Below, piece by piece: positions 32,328-43,308 of a stretch of DNA of 64,000 nucleotides. The position numbers and the translations under genes were made by a program. The stretch covers positions 21,020,635-21,084,634 of the forward strand of contig NC_065921.1 in the NCBI RefSeq assembly GCF_024586455.1, read 5' to 3'. Origin of the DNA: Bactrocera neohumeralis (taxonomy: Eukaryota > Arthropoda > Insecta > Diptera > Tephritidae). Within the stretch, counting starts at the first letter, position 1. Every line of letters starts with the position of its first letter. The notes beneath the pieces were generated by a model that had not been told where the DNA came from, did no database searches, and worked only from the letters and a program-made list of their open reading frames with translations.

Positions 32328-33329
32328 GTAAGATTTTTGAACGGTTTGTTGAAAATGTTGTCATAGGGTTTCAATTCTTGTTTACTGTTCTGAAGTTTTA
32401 GGTATTTTTACACCACGAAACACACGCTTTTAGTATAGATATATTGGTGGACTCTAAAACAGAATGACCAAACAATATAACTCCGAAGCCATGACAATAA
32501 TATGAATAAAAACTACACAAAAATTGAAACTATGAACGACAAAAAGTAACCCCGAAGATAGAAGAATAGTCATCGCCTAGTATCTGTGGAAATTTGACCT
32601 TAAATACTTATATGCGAAGAACAGATGATCACCTCAGTTAGGTAGATAGGTAGGTAAGACATTGTGAACACCGGAACTGAAATTTTCTTACTGTGTTATA
32701 TGCTCTCCGCGCCATCTCTCACTTCCTGAATGGTATGTGCTCCTGAAGTTCATCAAAACAACATTTTATATGTACAACTTCTGAGCCATCGTTAAGAAAC
32801 TCTCATCCGATAATTGGACTCTTTTCTCAGAGGAATTCTTGCATTCGCATAGAAGATATTTATAATTTCTTCTTCTTCTACCTCTTAGTAGCTTCTACAA
32901 TAGAAGTTGTATGGTAACCGCAGTCTACAGTCTCTGATAAATCAGTGACAAGTTAGAACTCCTAGCACTTATGTCATTCCTTTCGTCGTTCTATCAGTTG
33001 TCTGTTTAAAAATGCATCATCCAAATTTAGGAAGGTCTTTTATAAACATACATATGTATAATCAGACCATTATTATCTGATAATATCTGACATGGATATT
33101 CCAGTGAGAAAACTTTGCTTTGGTTCGTAAATTCTAATCACAGAACACATTCAGGTTGGGATCCTTTTTTTAACAAAATTATCCCTGAACATCTGCTAGT
33201 TAGTTCAAATTTTATTGTGGCATGTGATAGAACCTGAAAAATTTGTAAAAGTAAATCAAATGCTTGCTGAATTTTTCTCATTATATTTAATCTCTGTAAC
33301 GGTGTTATTTCTATATATTTACTTCTAAA
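32328..33329. other. Non-coding, nothing recognised
   Basis: AT-rich, with AGGTAGATAGGTAGG near 32640. If the exon at 32236-32327 is real this is intron. Confidence 0.35.
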
Positions 33330-34330
33330 CTTCGGTCGGTGACTTTGGCACAACGTGAATTTCGTCGCAGATTTCCTGGCCGTCCGACGCCTACTGGTGA
33401 AACACTGCGACGTTTAGCCGCTCGCCTCGAAGAGACTGGCACAACACGAGATGCTGCCAGGGGTGGCAGACCCAGGAGTAGCCGTTCTGCAGAGAATATT
33501 GCTGCTGTTGCCGAGGATGTCATGGAAGCGCCGTCGACATTGACCAGACGACGTGCCAAGCAAATGGTTATCAGTCGACGATGTTTACAGCGAATTTTAT
33601 TACAAGATTTGAAAATATTTCCGTACAAAGTCCAGACGGTGCATCAGCTGTTAGCTGCTGACCGCCAATCGCGTGTAACATACGCTCAAGCCATCCTTAA
33701 TCACCACCAAGAGGAAGATGATTTTTCATCAAAAATAGTCATAAGTAATGAGGCCCATTTCCATCTTAGCGGGTACGTAAATAGGCAAAATTTACGCTTC
33801 TGAGGCACTGAAAATCCGCGTGTAACCCACGATGAGCCATTGCACCCGCTCAAACTCACTGTATGGTGTGCTGTTTTCGCTAGAGGAGTCATCGGACCTT
33901 TTTTCTTCGAAGACGTCGTTGGCCAAACGGTTACTGTGAGTGGTGACCGCTACAGAGCAATGATCAACGATTTCTTTTTGCCGCATTTTGATGAATTGGG
34001 ATTGGAAAACATGTGGTTCCAACAGAACGGTGCAACGGCACACACTGCACGTGCCACAACCCGGGCGTCTAATCTCCCGTTTTGGCGATTTGCACTGGCC
34101 AAGAAGATCGCCTGATTTGACCGCTTCAGACTTCTTTTTGTGGGGCTTTTTGAAGTAGCGGGCTTATGTCAATAAGCCTCAGACTCTTGCAGCTCTTAAA
34201 GACAATATCCGTCAAGAATGTGAGGATCTATCGCCGGAAGTTCTGGCCAAAGCGATGCAAAATGCCATAAAAAGGGCTCAAATGACAATCAACTGCGGCG
34301 GCCATTTACATGATATCATATTTTTGACTT
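33330..34330 (+). pseudogene. DUF4817-type transposase, recently inactivated
   Basis: The best-preserved transposase of this type in the window. The N-terminal HTH region reads LAQREFRRRFPGRPTPTGET. A linker follows (GGRPRSSRSAENIAAVAED), then RRRAKQMVISRRCLQRILLQ, the catalytic start ISNEAHFHLSGYVNRQN, PLHPLKLTVWCAVFARGVIG, VTVSGDRYRAMINDFFLPHF, WFQQNGATAHTA and, after a frameshift, LISRFGDLHWPRRSPDLTAS with DFFLWG. The C-terminus is NKPQTLAALKDNIRQE and INCGGHLHDIIF. Defects: TGA at 33801, one frameshift with a small deletion near 34065, TAG near 34157. The first two catalytic Asp are both Asn; the third (ASDFF) is intact. Confidence 0.9.
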
Positions 34331-35984
34331 GCTGTAAAAAATTTAAAAGACCAAATAAAAATAATCCACAAGCAGAATCAAAGTTTTTCATTTTTTTTTT
34401 TAAATTATTGAAATGTATGTTCGTATGTTCATGTTTGGATTTTCGCTTTTTGCTGCCTTTCTAATATCCGCAAATTCCTTTATGGTTTCGTCTTCTTGGT
34501 ATATGCCGGTGTCTGAAATGCTATAGGCTAACCAACACCCATTACAAGCTGACACGCATACATATGCATACAAATTTCTTGCCCAGTTGTGGTTAGGAAA
34601 ACAGCATTGCAGGTCAAGGTGTTGGCAAGGTTTGCTCCTTGATATGTCAGTATTTTGGAAAATAAGAAAAAAAGCAAGCATATGGGCAACAGTCTAAAAG
34701 CCCAAAGTTCGAGACCAGACATTAAAGGTGCTTACTATAGTTATATGCGAGTGATTCTATTTTATTTTCTCAATGTATCCATAAATTCATACCATAGCCT
34801 GTTTTGACGAAGAACTTTAAGTATCGGTTTACTTTAAAATCTTTCAGGAAAAAGTTAATTATGCTCAGTCTCGACTGATATCCTAAAATTAATTAGAGTT
34901 TTTTTTCAAATAATCTTCATTCATTCTCATTATTCGAAGTCATTTGTTGAAAAATACAGACACGTTATAGAATCTTCAATGGCAAATTTGTAATAATAAA
35001 TATTCCAATTCAAACTGACCGAGGGCGTTATTCCATCTTTCATAAAATAAAAGCCCATTGACCTATACTATACAGCAATATATCTATACTCCGATACTCT
35101 CCTTTACATATAAAAACTTCTAAGTATGTATAAAAACTGTAAATGGCAAGTTTGGAGTTTTGTTACTACAATACATGCAGCGGACTTTTTCTACTATTAA
35201 AGTCCGACACAGGATATTGCATATTTGCACGCTCAACCAAAAGCTGTGTTGGTGTACTGAAACACACATAAAAGTGAATATGAAATGTTCTGACTAGTGG
35301 GTTGAATGAGCTTTGTGATGGATTGTAGGCCTTTAGTGGTTTGGTTGTTCTATTCTAGTTGAGCAAAAAGAACTAGAGAAATGATGGTGTTGCTCCAACT
35401 AGAGTTTACATGCAGAAACAATAAAAAATACTTTGGAATACATTCACGTGACATAAAAGTGAAAAAATATATACTGTATGTTCGTATACCATATACGGGA
35501 CGTTCAAACATTTTTTCAAGTTTTCTTTAGTGGACGATAAGACATGAAGGATGCCGTCTCATGTAGGAGTTGTCCTTTATGAGAGCAGCTATATCTTTGG
35601 AGGATCGAATAGCTTACAAATTCACTAGTAGAAAATCGTATTTCAATTATGGTTAGGGAATGTTCAAGCCTGCGCTTAAAAGAACCTTTCTAATAAACTT
35701 CAGTTTAAGAACATCAATTGTTTAAAGAGGAAGTTTTTAATCAATAGATTTTATATTATATGAGATCCTATATGAGGCTAATGTCCCGCCAAACAATCGA
35801 TTCATTATTGTTCGAATAAAACTGTACAATTGAAGTTATCTGTCGTTTAAAATAACGGTTAAAGGTTTATAAATTTAACAAAGGCTGCCCACCTAATTAA
35901 GAGTTCCATCACATCTGTCCAAGTTTTGGATTAAAAACTAGACATTTACTATTGTGTTAAATATTATCTTTATATAAGACTCTT
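34331..35984. other. Non-coding, nothing recognised
   Basis: AT-rich with no frame above 93 codons and no recognised motif. The frame at 34400-34681 is unsupported. Confidence 0.45.
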
Positions 35985-36391
35985 TCTGAAAATTGTCAAT
36001 TTGGCATTAAAAAAACGAACATTTTTACCTAAACAAACGATTTTTTTTTTCAAAATTACACCATTTTATTAATTTTTGATATTTTTCCAAAATCGTAGGT
36101 CATTGTATACGAAATACCTTTAACTAAAAAAAGCTTTTTGAATTTTTTTGTTTTAGCTACTCATTCGGCCGGAACCATGTCAGCAAAAGTGGCACTTTTT
36201 TTTTACATCTCTGAAGACAGCACATAACTCCGTTCTTTTTCAACATTTTTGTAAAAAAAAATCTTAAAATATAGCTGAAAATATACTTTATTGTATCCAA
36301 AGAACTTCGAAACATACGATCGAGTACTTCCCTTTAAAAAAATTCAATCGCCTAATTTTTCATGGCTTGCACTGGTATAGCCCATTAAGAG
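35985..36391. mobile_element. Possible TTAA-type MITE, right part
   Basis: A T- and A-rich non-coding block ends CACTGGTATAGCCCATTAA (36373-36391), with TTAA at the border. Its inside contains TCGGCCGGAAC, also present in the MITE at 19079-19832 (TTCGGCCGGAAC). The left end was not found. Confidence 0.4.
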
Positions 36392-36654
36392 GTTTTTATA
36401 GTCAAGAAAGAAAAAAAATCGTTTTTTATGCCTTTAAAGTTTAAATTTTTAAAAATCTGTCTACAATATGATATTTTAAAAGTCAAAGCTTTGTTTTCGT
36501 TGTCTTCAGCGTGCATTGCATTTATTCTGCCTCGGATTCGTCTAGCGAGGCTGTTAGCTTGGCCAAATCGTCCACTTTTTCGTTGCCGAAAATAGCCGAG
36601 TACTCAGATTATTGATAAGTTGAATTGTTAAGAATAAAAGTGAGCTTAAGCCTT

Positions 36655-37125
36655 TCTACAATTGTTGTTGGTGGTATCGACAAAGCCAGCATCTCCACCT
36701 TGCTATCCGTGGATATAGTTTTTTGCATCCTCGCGTAGTTATTCCATAGAACATCATATGCCTTCTATTTACATACCGCTTACATCCAAACGTGCAGCTA
36801 ATTCCTATATCACCCAGATCTCTAATCTCTGAGTACATGGGGCATTTTGCAATTACATGCACCCAGTCCTCTACCCGCACCCCACTAAAATTCCCTGACA
36901 TATCAGATAGGTGCCTCTGATGAAGAAATGCATTCACTGGCCCATGCCCTGTAAGCAGAAAACCCAAACTCAGATAGAATTTGAAGTTTGGGTTACTCTC
37001 AACAAACCCGACATCCTGAATGTACTCATAAGTCACTCGGCTGTTAGGGCTATTGTCCAAAGGGTCTTGCCACCTACACCTGACTTTATCATCCAGAAGC
37101 CACCTGCTCTCTAGATATCCCTCCC
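36655..37125 (-). pseudogene. Non-LTR retrotransposon ORF2 C-terminal relic
   Basis: The minus-strand frame reads RVTYEYIQDVGFVESNPNFK, FYLSLGFLLTGHGPVNAFLH, QRHLSDMSGNFSGVRVEDWV, HVIAKCPMYSEIRDLGDIGI. This is the region after RNase H in Jockey/R1-like ORF2 proteins: a Leu-Thr-Gly-His-Gly block, then a Cys/His cluster ending with HV....CP. The first cysteines of the cluster are replaced (NFSG instead of a Cys-x-Cys). The last 35 codons are unrelated. Confidence 0.75.
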
Positions 37126-37344
37126 TCTCCTAGTAATTCCGCAGCAATTACTCACTCAAGCCCTTTCTTAACCTGAATGCTAGTACTGTATGACAATCAG
37201 CTCAAGAGGGGAACACCTAACAAAACCTGCATAGCAACCGTTGAGACCGTGCTGCATACAGGCAAATATTCATCGTACAACTCTGTATGGAGCAGAGTTT
37301 TTGGCACCCCAAGACTGTTGTAGCTGCTTCTTATCATACATTGT

Positions 37345-37580
37345 CTGTATAGACGTGAACTAATACCTGAGTTTTTGAGTAATCATTCTAAAATTTTTAA
37401 CACGTTCATTTCTGCCCAGTAAACTGTCTCGGAACCGCCAATATCGGAGCACCAAAGCAAATAGCTGTCATACGAAGAGACCGATCGAACTCAAGTTTCT
37501 GTATGAAAAATACTTTTATTTGGCAAGATACCATTAAGATTTTTGACATGGATTATTGTTCAAGACAGTAGACAAGACGG
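37345..37580 (+). repeat. Dispersed repeat family A, fragment
   Basis: Degraded body with GAACTAATACCTGAGTTTTTGA, CCGCCAATATCGGAGCACCA and AATAGCTGTCATACGAAGAG-like blocks in family A order. Both ends are missing. Confidence 0.7.
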
Positions 37581-38570
37581 TCAAAATCAAGGTTAGGTGA
37601 GGTTAGATGGCTGATCCCTTAGCGTGGCTATAAAGGTCTTTCTGAACGACATTTTTTGCTTAGTAAGGGACTCCATTCGCTTTTTTGAGTTGGCTGTATA
37701 TCTTAATAAGAAGTTTTGTTTACTTTCAAAAGTCTAGGGAAGTATGAAACATCAGCATTTATTTATATTGCATATCTACAGACGAAATTTCAGTAAAATT
37801 TTATTTAGACTTTTTTAAGAATTTGATGCTGACTTTATATTAAATCTTTTATTATTCAGGTTTCTGAAAATCGTGATTTTGCAAACTAAGGTTTATCTGC
37901 AGTCCAGATCCTGTTATAGTTGCATGTTCGCGTACTTATAGCCGCAAGTGTTATGTGGCAATTTCTACCTAAAATAGACAAGCAATGTAATGAGTGACTC
38001 CATGAAAATGATGCCAAATAATTTTACCATTTTATTGCTTTTGTAGTTGGTTAGCAGTAATATGTGCCAACAACAGTAATTGGTATGTGTTTCAGTAAGC
38101 ATATTGTCATAAATACATACATACATATATGTATAGAAGTATATGTACATATGTATATTGGCATATGTGTCTATTTGTATGAACATAGGCGTATGTGGTC
38201 GTTTATAATACACTTGAGAAAGCATGTTGCATGTTAGAGGGCGTAAATGAAAATGCCAACTGTGTTTCGCAAGGAAATAAACATACATATATACCAATAT
38301 ATATATATATACATATGTACATGTATTTGCTGCTGGTAGATAGTTCTGTTCAGTTTATTTATGTGTGCCTGCACATTTGGTTGCGTGAATTGGGCTGCAC
38401 CGGAAATGTGATACACTGGTACAGCGTGCAACTGTATGCCATGTTGCACGAGCAAGTGCACGAGCAGTCACAGTTGCTGGCAAACCAACAGAGTCACATA
38501 CACACAGCAATAACGCATATCTACGCAATTTTCCATCAATGTCCACTCCCACACAATCACAACCACACAT
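37581..38570. other. Non-coding with AT and TATG simple repeats
   Basis: TATG-type repeats lie around 38105-38175 and ATATAT near 38295. The sequence GGTTAGGTGAGGTTAG at 37592 is the kind of motif found in 3' tails of fly retrotransposons. The 156-codon frame at 38195-38665 is built on simple repeats and is not called. Confidence 0.4.
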
Positions 38571-38602
38571 ACACACAAACACACACACACACGCGCGCGC
38601 AT
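38571..38602. repeat. Alternating (AC)n-(GC)n tract
   Basis: An unbroken alternating purine-pyrimidine run, mostly AC then GCGCGCGC. Such runs can adopt left-handed Z-DNA. Confidence 0.85.
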
Positions 38603-39100
38603 AGCACTGCGGCTCTGTTTGGCCATTGCAACTGTTTTTCATGTTGCAAGCGGAAACGGAAGTGAATCTACTCTGAGCGACCCAACGGATGTTGTTTCTG
38701 ACGCACTGCCATTCTCTCGGCCTATCGCTCACAATAAAAGCCCTTTGGCCATGCTTTGCTTAATGAAAAATTCGTCTGCCAAAAAATCCTCAAATCGATT
38801 GGCACCCACAGCTCACCATGTAGCGCCGCATATAACGCAAAATGGACTGCACCAACACCAAGTACAATAGTTGCAACAGCAACAACAACAATAATTGCAT
38901 ACTTGGTAAGGGTATATGTGCGTTTGTATGGGCATCGAGTTGAAATAATTCGTGCTTGCGATAATTGCGGGCGCAGGCAATCAGTGACAGTCGGAGCTTA
39001 TGTGTCGGTCGTCAGGTCAGTAGGCAGCAGTCAGTGCCTGCTAGCAGCAGTGTCAATGGTCATTTATTTGGTTCATTCGGTTATCGGCAGTTCGGCTTGA
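38603..39100. other. GC-richer, repeat-poor block, possibly host sequence
   Basis: Balanced composition, CAA-type triplets near 38875, several TCAGT motifs (38980-39035), and a donor-like CTTG|GTAAGG after 38905. The 83-codon frame 38619-38870 has protein-like composition but no domain. Could be promoter or exon DNA of a host gene; I cannot decide. Confidence 0.3.
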
Positions 39101-39364
39101 TTTATATGTACATAGAGCTGACTTTTTTCCCCTGAGCATGTTTAATGGCGTAAAGTGAGTGAGTAAGACGAGAGTAAGGTGTTGTAATGGATTGGATTGT
39201 GAGGGCGGGAGGATTAAGTGTAGGGTTATGCAGTTGCGTTGTAACTGGTGTTCCATTTGGGATTGAAGCATATTCATAACTGAGCTTAAGCAGAAATTTA
39301 ATTTTAAAAAAATTTCCTGTAGTCCAAATATGTATGCATATACGCAAACTTCAAAATTATACAA

Positions 39365-39440
39365 AGTCCTTGTACACGCATTACTTGGTACCCAAGAGAG
39401 GTTTGCGTTGTAGATGGGCGAAATCGGAGCATTGCCATGG
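39365..39440 (+). repeat. Dispersed repeat family B, short fragment
   Basis: Matches the family B body (25735-25800): GTACACGyATT.CTTGG, then a GGTT block, GATGGGCRAAATCGG and TGCCA in the same order and spacing. Confidence 0.7.
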
Positions 39441-39754
39441 TACACAGAATGACGTTAACAGGAAACTTGAATCTGCTAAACCTGAACTACTACCAAATCA
39501 TATCTTATCTTTATCACGAAACCAGCGGATTAGGTATTACTTCATGGGAGAGAAAAAGCCATTTAAGTCTCTTCTATTATTCACTGACTCCTAAGCTATT
39601 GTAAGTTTCTTAGTTTTGTTTTAATTAGAGCTGACGCTACGCTGACAGATTTCCATTTATCAAAGGACTGACATATATGTGTTGTCAAATTTTCCACCTT
39701 TACACTACCGCGCAGTGAAGATTTAGAAGATTCCCTTATGTTTAAAAGAACGGG

Positions 39755-40275
39755 GGCACTAAAATAATAAGTTTTCAGAGTCTTCTATGCACTCTGTACA
39801 ATAAAGATTAACGTCATGAATAATTTGGAAAATATACTTTCTTTCGTCCGCATATGCAATTGTTTTCACATTTTTTGGTTGATGTATTCTTAGCACCCCG
39901 TCTAACATCAAGTTCCATAATAAAAGGCCTAAGGCCGAGCTTTGCGGTACTCCACTCGCAATGGTGTAGCTTTGACTGCCCACGTCAGTGTTAACTAACA
40001 ATCTCCTATTTTCAAAATAGCTCATTATAATAATTACTAGATACTAGGGAGCGCGTAATTCATATAGATATTTGATTATATTTGCCCCCAGAGAGTTGGA
40101 CGTAATATTTTTTTTTTTGTCACCTTTCCACCTTTTGTCACTTCGTCTCTTAGTCCATCAATAGTGGCTTTCCTTTTTATAAAACCGTACGGTCTAATAA
40201 TCCTGCGAAGTTTTGGATTCCTAATTCCAAGCGGTTCTTTAGTTTGCTTTCGTAAACCTTTCTAATCGTGTCGAG
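39755..40275 (-). pseudogene. Non-LTR reverse transcriptase palm relic
   Basis: Minus strand. Upstream part with frameshifts: SLKNRLELGI-like, IRPYGFIKRKATIDGLRDE. The 88-codon frame then gives YFENRRLLVNTDVGSQSYTI, ASGVPQSSALGLLLWNLMLD and KNVKTIAYADERKY. GVPQ-S-LGLLLWN is RT motif 4 (B), and IAYADE is motif 5 (C) with the second catalytic Asp changed to Glu. Nothing readable follows below 39755. A third, distinct RT of the Jockey/R1 kind. Confidence 0.8.
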
Positions 40276-40289
40276 CATACACAAAGGTC

Positions 40290-40450
40290 TTTAAGATAAA
40301 AGTGTCAGAAACTACCTGACCAATTTCAATGAAATTCGTAACATTATATTTCTATCCATACATCACAGTGTGAAAATTGGCAAATCGAACTACAATCACG
40401 CCCACTTCCCATATATTTAATTTGTTTAATTTAAATTTTTAAGTTCTTAG
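40290..40450 (+). repeat. Dispersed repeat family B, fragment
   Basis: Contains GACCAATTTCAATGAAATTC, a CACAGTGTGAAAATTGGC.AA block, and CACGCCCACTTCCCATATA, all in family B style. Ends are not definable. Confidence 0.55.
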
Positions 40451-40954
40451 ATACCGAAAATGTGGACTTCAATACATATAGCTAAATTTTACGGAAATTA
40501 TCAGTAAAGCTGTGTGGGTCATATTTTTACTAAATGAGAATAAAGTTATAATATTTTTGAAATAAAATTAGCGTTTTCAACACCTAAATCTTTTGGGCGG
40601 GCAGAGCACGGGCTGAGCACATTCTATGGTTTAAAAAACTAACAAATATTCGAGCCAGGCTTAGAGTAAGAATACGACTTCCTTTCATTCAAGACATCTT
40701 TTGCTGACTTAATATCCTATACTTCCTGAAGTTATACAACTTTTTCTATAAGGTCAGAAACAGGTTACTACTTTTGCAGTCTGACTTTTGCAATCTGTAC
40801 AAATATATTCATTTCATTATGCCTTGCTTCCGATCAAATAACCGCCTTCTCTTCTAATGGGTTTGCTATACTAATTATAATTTTACATACAATGATACTT
40901 GTCATGCAGCTTCAAGCAATGCCATAGCAATCATCCTTCCTAATGGTAGAAGGC
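40451..40954. other. Non-coding, nothing recognised
   Basis: AT-rich, possibly degraded family B interior. Confidence 0.35.
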
Positions 40955-41560
40955 AGAGTGCTTTATACTCTTGCAACATGTTGCTATAGAGTGTAATAGT
41001 TCTGTTCAACTAACGGTTGTTCTTATTTCCTAAAACTAAACGAGTTTGATAATGGGGTTTATATCGTAAATGTAAATGGTCAGGATGAAGAGGCAAGTTC
41101 AAAACTGGGTAACTGTCTTTTCATTCCAATTGTATTTGGTATAGGGGATCGCAGTAATAAGGGGCATCTATGGGCTAAACAATTTTAGAAAAGTTGAAGT
41201 GGCTCAGCCCTCAAATTGGTTTAATGTAAAAAGTATCTTCTAAACCAATTAACCTAAAAATAACACATTCGCTCTGGACAAATCCCTCTATCATCGGTGT
41301 AAAAATTATTTAAATGAAAAGATAATCCCATCAAATCAATAACTAAATATGGCAGAAAAATAAAATTTTACACCCAATAAGGAGAAGGCTAAATAGAAGC
41401 CTGACACGATGGACGTGGCACCTTCTACTTTTGGGTGAAATCACACATCTCAGAACTCGCAACACCGGGTGCGAAATGGACGAAATCGGACTGCAACCAC
41501 GCCTACTTCCTGTATAACACAATATTAGATTCCATCTGATTCTTTCCTTTCCAATAATAA
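40955..41560 (+). repeat. Dispersed repeat family B, degraded copy
   Basis: The 5' palindrome is visible as TATACTCTTGCAACATGTTGC (from about 40966), followed by GAGTGTAATAGTTCTGTTCA and ACGGTTGTTCTTATTTCCTA, as in the copy at 25517. The 3' part has CAACCACGCCTACTTCCTGT and ATTCCATCTGATTCTTTCC near 41500. The GTCY tract is lost. Confidence 0.75.
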
Positions 41561-41684
41561 TGCCTTTAAAGTATGCCACCTTATGTCCAAGAATTTTCCA
41601 AATTCAACAAAAACTGTTCAAACTCATAGGTACTGAATAATTGGACCCTTGTACCTGTAGGTGACCTTTTATCGTAAATATCGA

Positions 41685-41954
41685 TCAATGTGTGAGATAT
41701 GTATATAATTTGCCACATATTTCAGCCAAAATGTGAGCTAAATGAAAATGAGAGTGTTTTTTGATAACAGTGTATCTTTGAAAGCACTTTTCGGGCGAGT
41801 ATCGAAAAAACATTGAGCATCCCCAAAATCCATCGAATGAACTCGTGAGAAATGTCGAGCTCTCTTGCCATCTATCTAATACTTGCCTGACGTTTTTCAA
41901 GCACCATAACCTTCACTTTTTTAATATTTTCATTAATTGAAAAGGTCGAAGATC
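41685..41954 (-). pseudogene. Mariner transposase relic, downstream part
   Basis: On the minus strand: STFSINENIKKVKVMVLEKR, MARELDISHEFIRWIL, then a degraded stretch. It belongs to the mariner lineage of 14055-14669, where the matching start is GRPSTSSSDKNIKN. The relic is cut by the hAT element; its N-terminal part is at 43137-43290. Confidence 0.75.
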
Positions 41955-43136
41955 GTCTAGAACAGGCCTGTCCAACATACGGCCCCGGGCCACCATCCGG
42001 CCCGCCATCTCTTATAGTCTTTGGGCATCCCAGTTGTATAGGCCTGAAACACGTGATGGATAAAGTAGTGCAGACAGTTAATTTTATACGCGCAAGAGGG
42101 CTTAACCACAGACAGTTCCAGGCTTTTCTGGCTGATGTCGGTTCAGATCACGAAGACATTGTACACTTCAGTAGCGTTCGCTGGCTCAGCAGAGCAGCCA
42201 CACTAAAACGATTATATTCCCTGCTGGACGACTTAAAGATTTTTCTTGGCAACAAAGACCAAGAAATTACTTTCCTTACTGATGAGGAGTGGTTGGCTGA
42301 TCTGGCTTTCCTGGTTGATATAACTAAATATCTTTCTGATCTTAACTTAAAACTACAAGGGAAAGACCAACTATGCACACAGTTATACGAAAAGCAGCTG
42401 GAACAAAAGCAGTTGATTCATTGGGAGACCTTATGTACAAAAAAGCAAGATACCCTGGATTTTGACAAGTACGTGTTGATGTTACAAAGATTAAGGAACG
42501 AGTTCGACGACAGATTCGCAGACTTCAAATCACAAACTCCCTCCATGAAAGTATTTCAAAATCCATTTGATGTTGAAATTGAAGGCGCTGCGCAGAGTTT
42601 ACAGCTGGAGTTAATAGAATTTCAAAGCAGATCTCATCTAAAAACAGCATATAATAATTGTCTTCCAAACTTAATTGAATTTTACAAAAAGTATATTACA
42701 CCCAGTCAATACCCAAACCTTACTAAGCTGGCTATTCAACATATTTCTTTATTTGGTAGTACATATGTTTGCGAGCAGCTGTTTTCTCGCATGAAATTTA
42801 ACAAATCAAAAACCAGATCATCTTTATTAGATAGCCATCTTAAAGGCATTTTGCGCATAGCCACTTCTAAAACTCCAGCTCACATAGATGCGCTGTGCAA
42901 ACAGAAAAAATTTCAGACATCTCATTAATTTGATTTTAAGAATAAGAATATCTTTATATGCTAAGGCCATAGTTACATTAATAATAATATATTAAGATTT
43001 ATGTGATGTTGCTTATTATAAATAAATAAATATACCAAAACTGAAGGTCATTTTATTTTTTTTTTGGCCCGCTACGGTTATGAAAATGCTAAACCTGGCC
43101 CTTCACAAAATTATGTTGGACGGGCCTGGTCTAGAA
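41955..43136 (+). mobile_element. hAT element with perfect target duplications
   Basis: The element spans 41963-43128 (1166 bp). Its 17-base ends are CAGGCCTGTCCAACATA and the inverse of CAGGCCCGTCCAACATA, with one mismatch. It is bounded by identical 8-bp duplications GTCTAGAA at 41955-41962 and 43129-43136, the hAT hallmark. It is inserted in a mariner relic. It carries the C-terminal transposase frame 42053-42928 but lacks the 5' coding half, so I infer an internal deletion between the 5' end and about 42035. The exact duplications and intact frame suggest it is the youngest insertion here. Confidence 0.93.
42053..42928 (+). CDS. Truncated hAT transposase, C-terminal 291 residues
   Basis: C-terminal part of a hAT transposase of the group that also gave GTF2IRD2, ZBED5 and FAM200-like host proteins. 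Visible blocks: VVQTVNFIRARGLNHRQFQA (residues 5-24), HFSSVRWLSRAATLKRLYSL, FLTDEEWLADLAFLVDITKY, LNLKLQGKDQLCTQLYEK, PFDVEIEGAAQSLQLELIEF. The dimerisation region SLFGSTYVCEQLFSRMKF and NKSKTRSSLLDSHLKGILRI lies near residues 233-270. The same frame is open upstream for some codons (GLKHVMDK), so the annotated ATG is only the first Met. The BED zinc finger and first catalytic Asp are missing (full proteins are about 600 residues), so autonomous transposition is unlikely. Confidence 0.9.
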   Translation: MMDKVVQTVNFIRARGLNHRQFQAFLADVGSDHEDIVHFSSVRWLSRAATLKRLYSLLDDLKIFLGNKDQEITFLTDEEWLADLAFLVDITKYLSDLNLKLQGKDQLCTQLYEKQLEQKQLIHWETLCTKKQDTLDFDKYVLMLQRLRNEFDDRFADFKSQTPSMKVFQNPFDVEIEGAAQSLQLELIEFQSRSHLKTAYNNCLPNLIEFYKKYITPSQYPNLTKLAIQHISLFGSTYVCEQLFSRMKFNKSKTRSSLLDSHLKGILRIATSKTPAHIDALCKQKKFQTSH

Positions 43137-43290
43137 GAAGGCATGTCTTCAACGATCTCTCGACTTTCCCCTTAAAGGCTTTGTACCACTCGCATGCTTG
43201 TGTGTTTGATAAAACTAAATCACCGTAAGCCTTTTCCAACATTCGCAACGATTCCGCTAACGAAATTTGGTTATAAATGCAAAAAATTTA
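43137..43290 (-). pseudogene. Mariner transposase relic, N-terminal part
   Basis: On the minus strand: LAESLRMLEKAYGDLVLSNT, then EWYKAFKGKVERSL. This is the N-terminal HTH of the mariner interrupted by the hAT element, and it runs on to 41954 after removal of that element. Confidence 0.75.
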
Positions 43291-43308
43291 TGTATGTATG
43301 TATATAGA

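Noticed and set aside
36655..36760. Extension of the ORF2 tail relic as a new cysteine-rich protein
   Set aside because: The last 35 codons follow a loss of similarity and are probably random read-through.
38195..38665. 156-codon frame
   Set aside because: Runs through ATAT, ACAC and GCGC simple repeats. Overlapping frames on the other strand are equally long.
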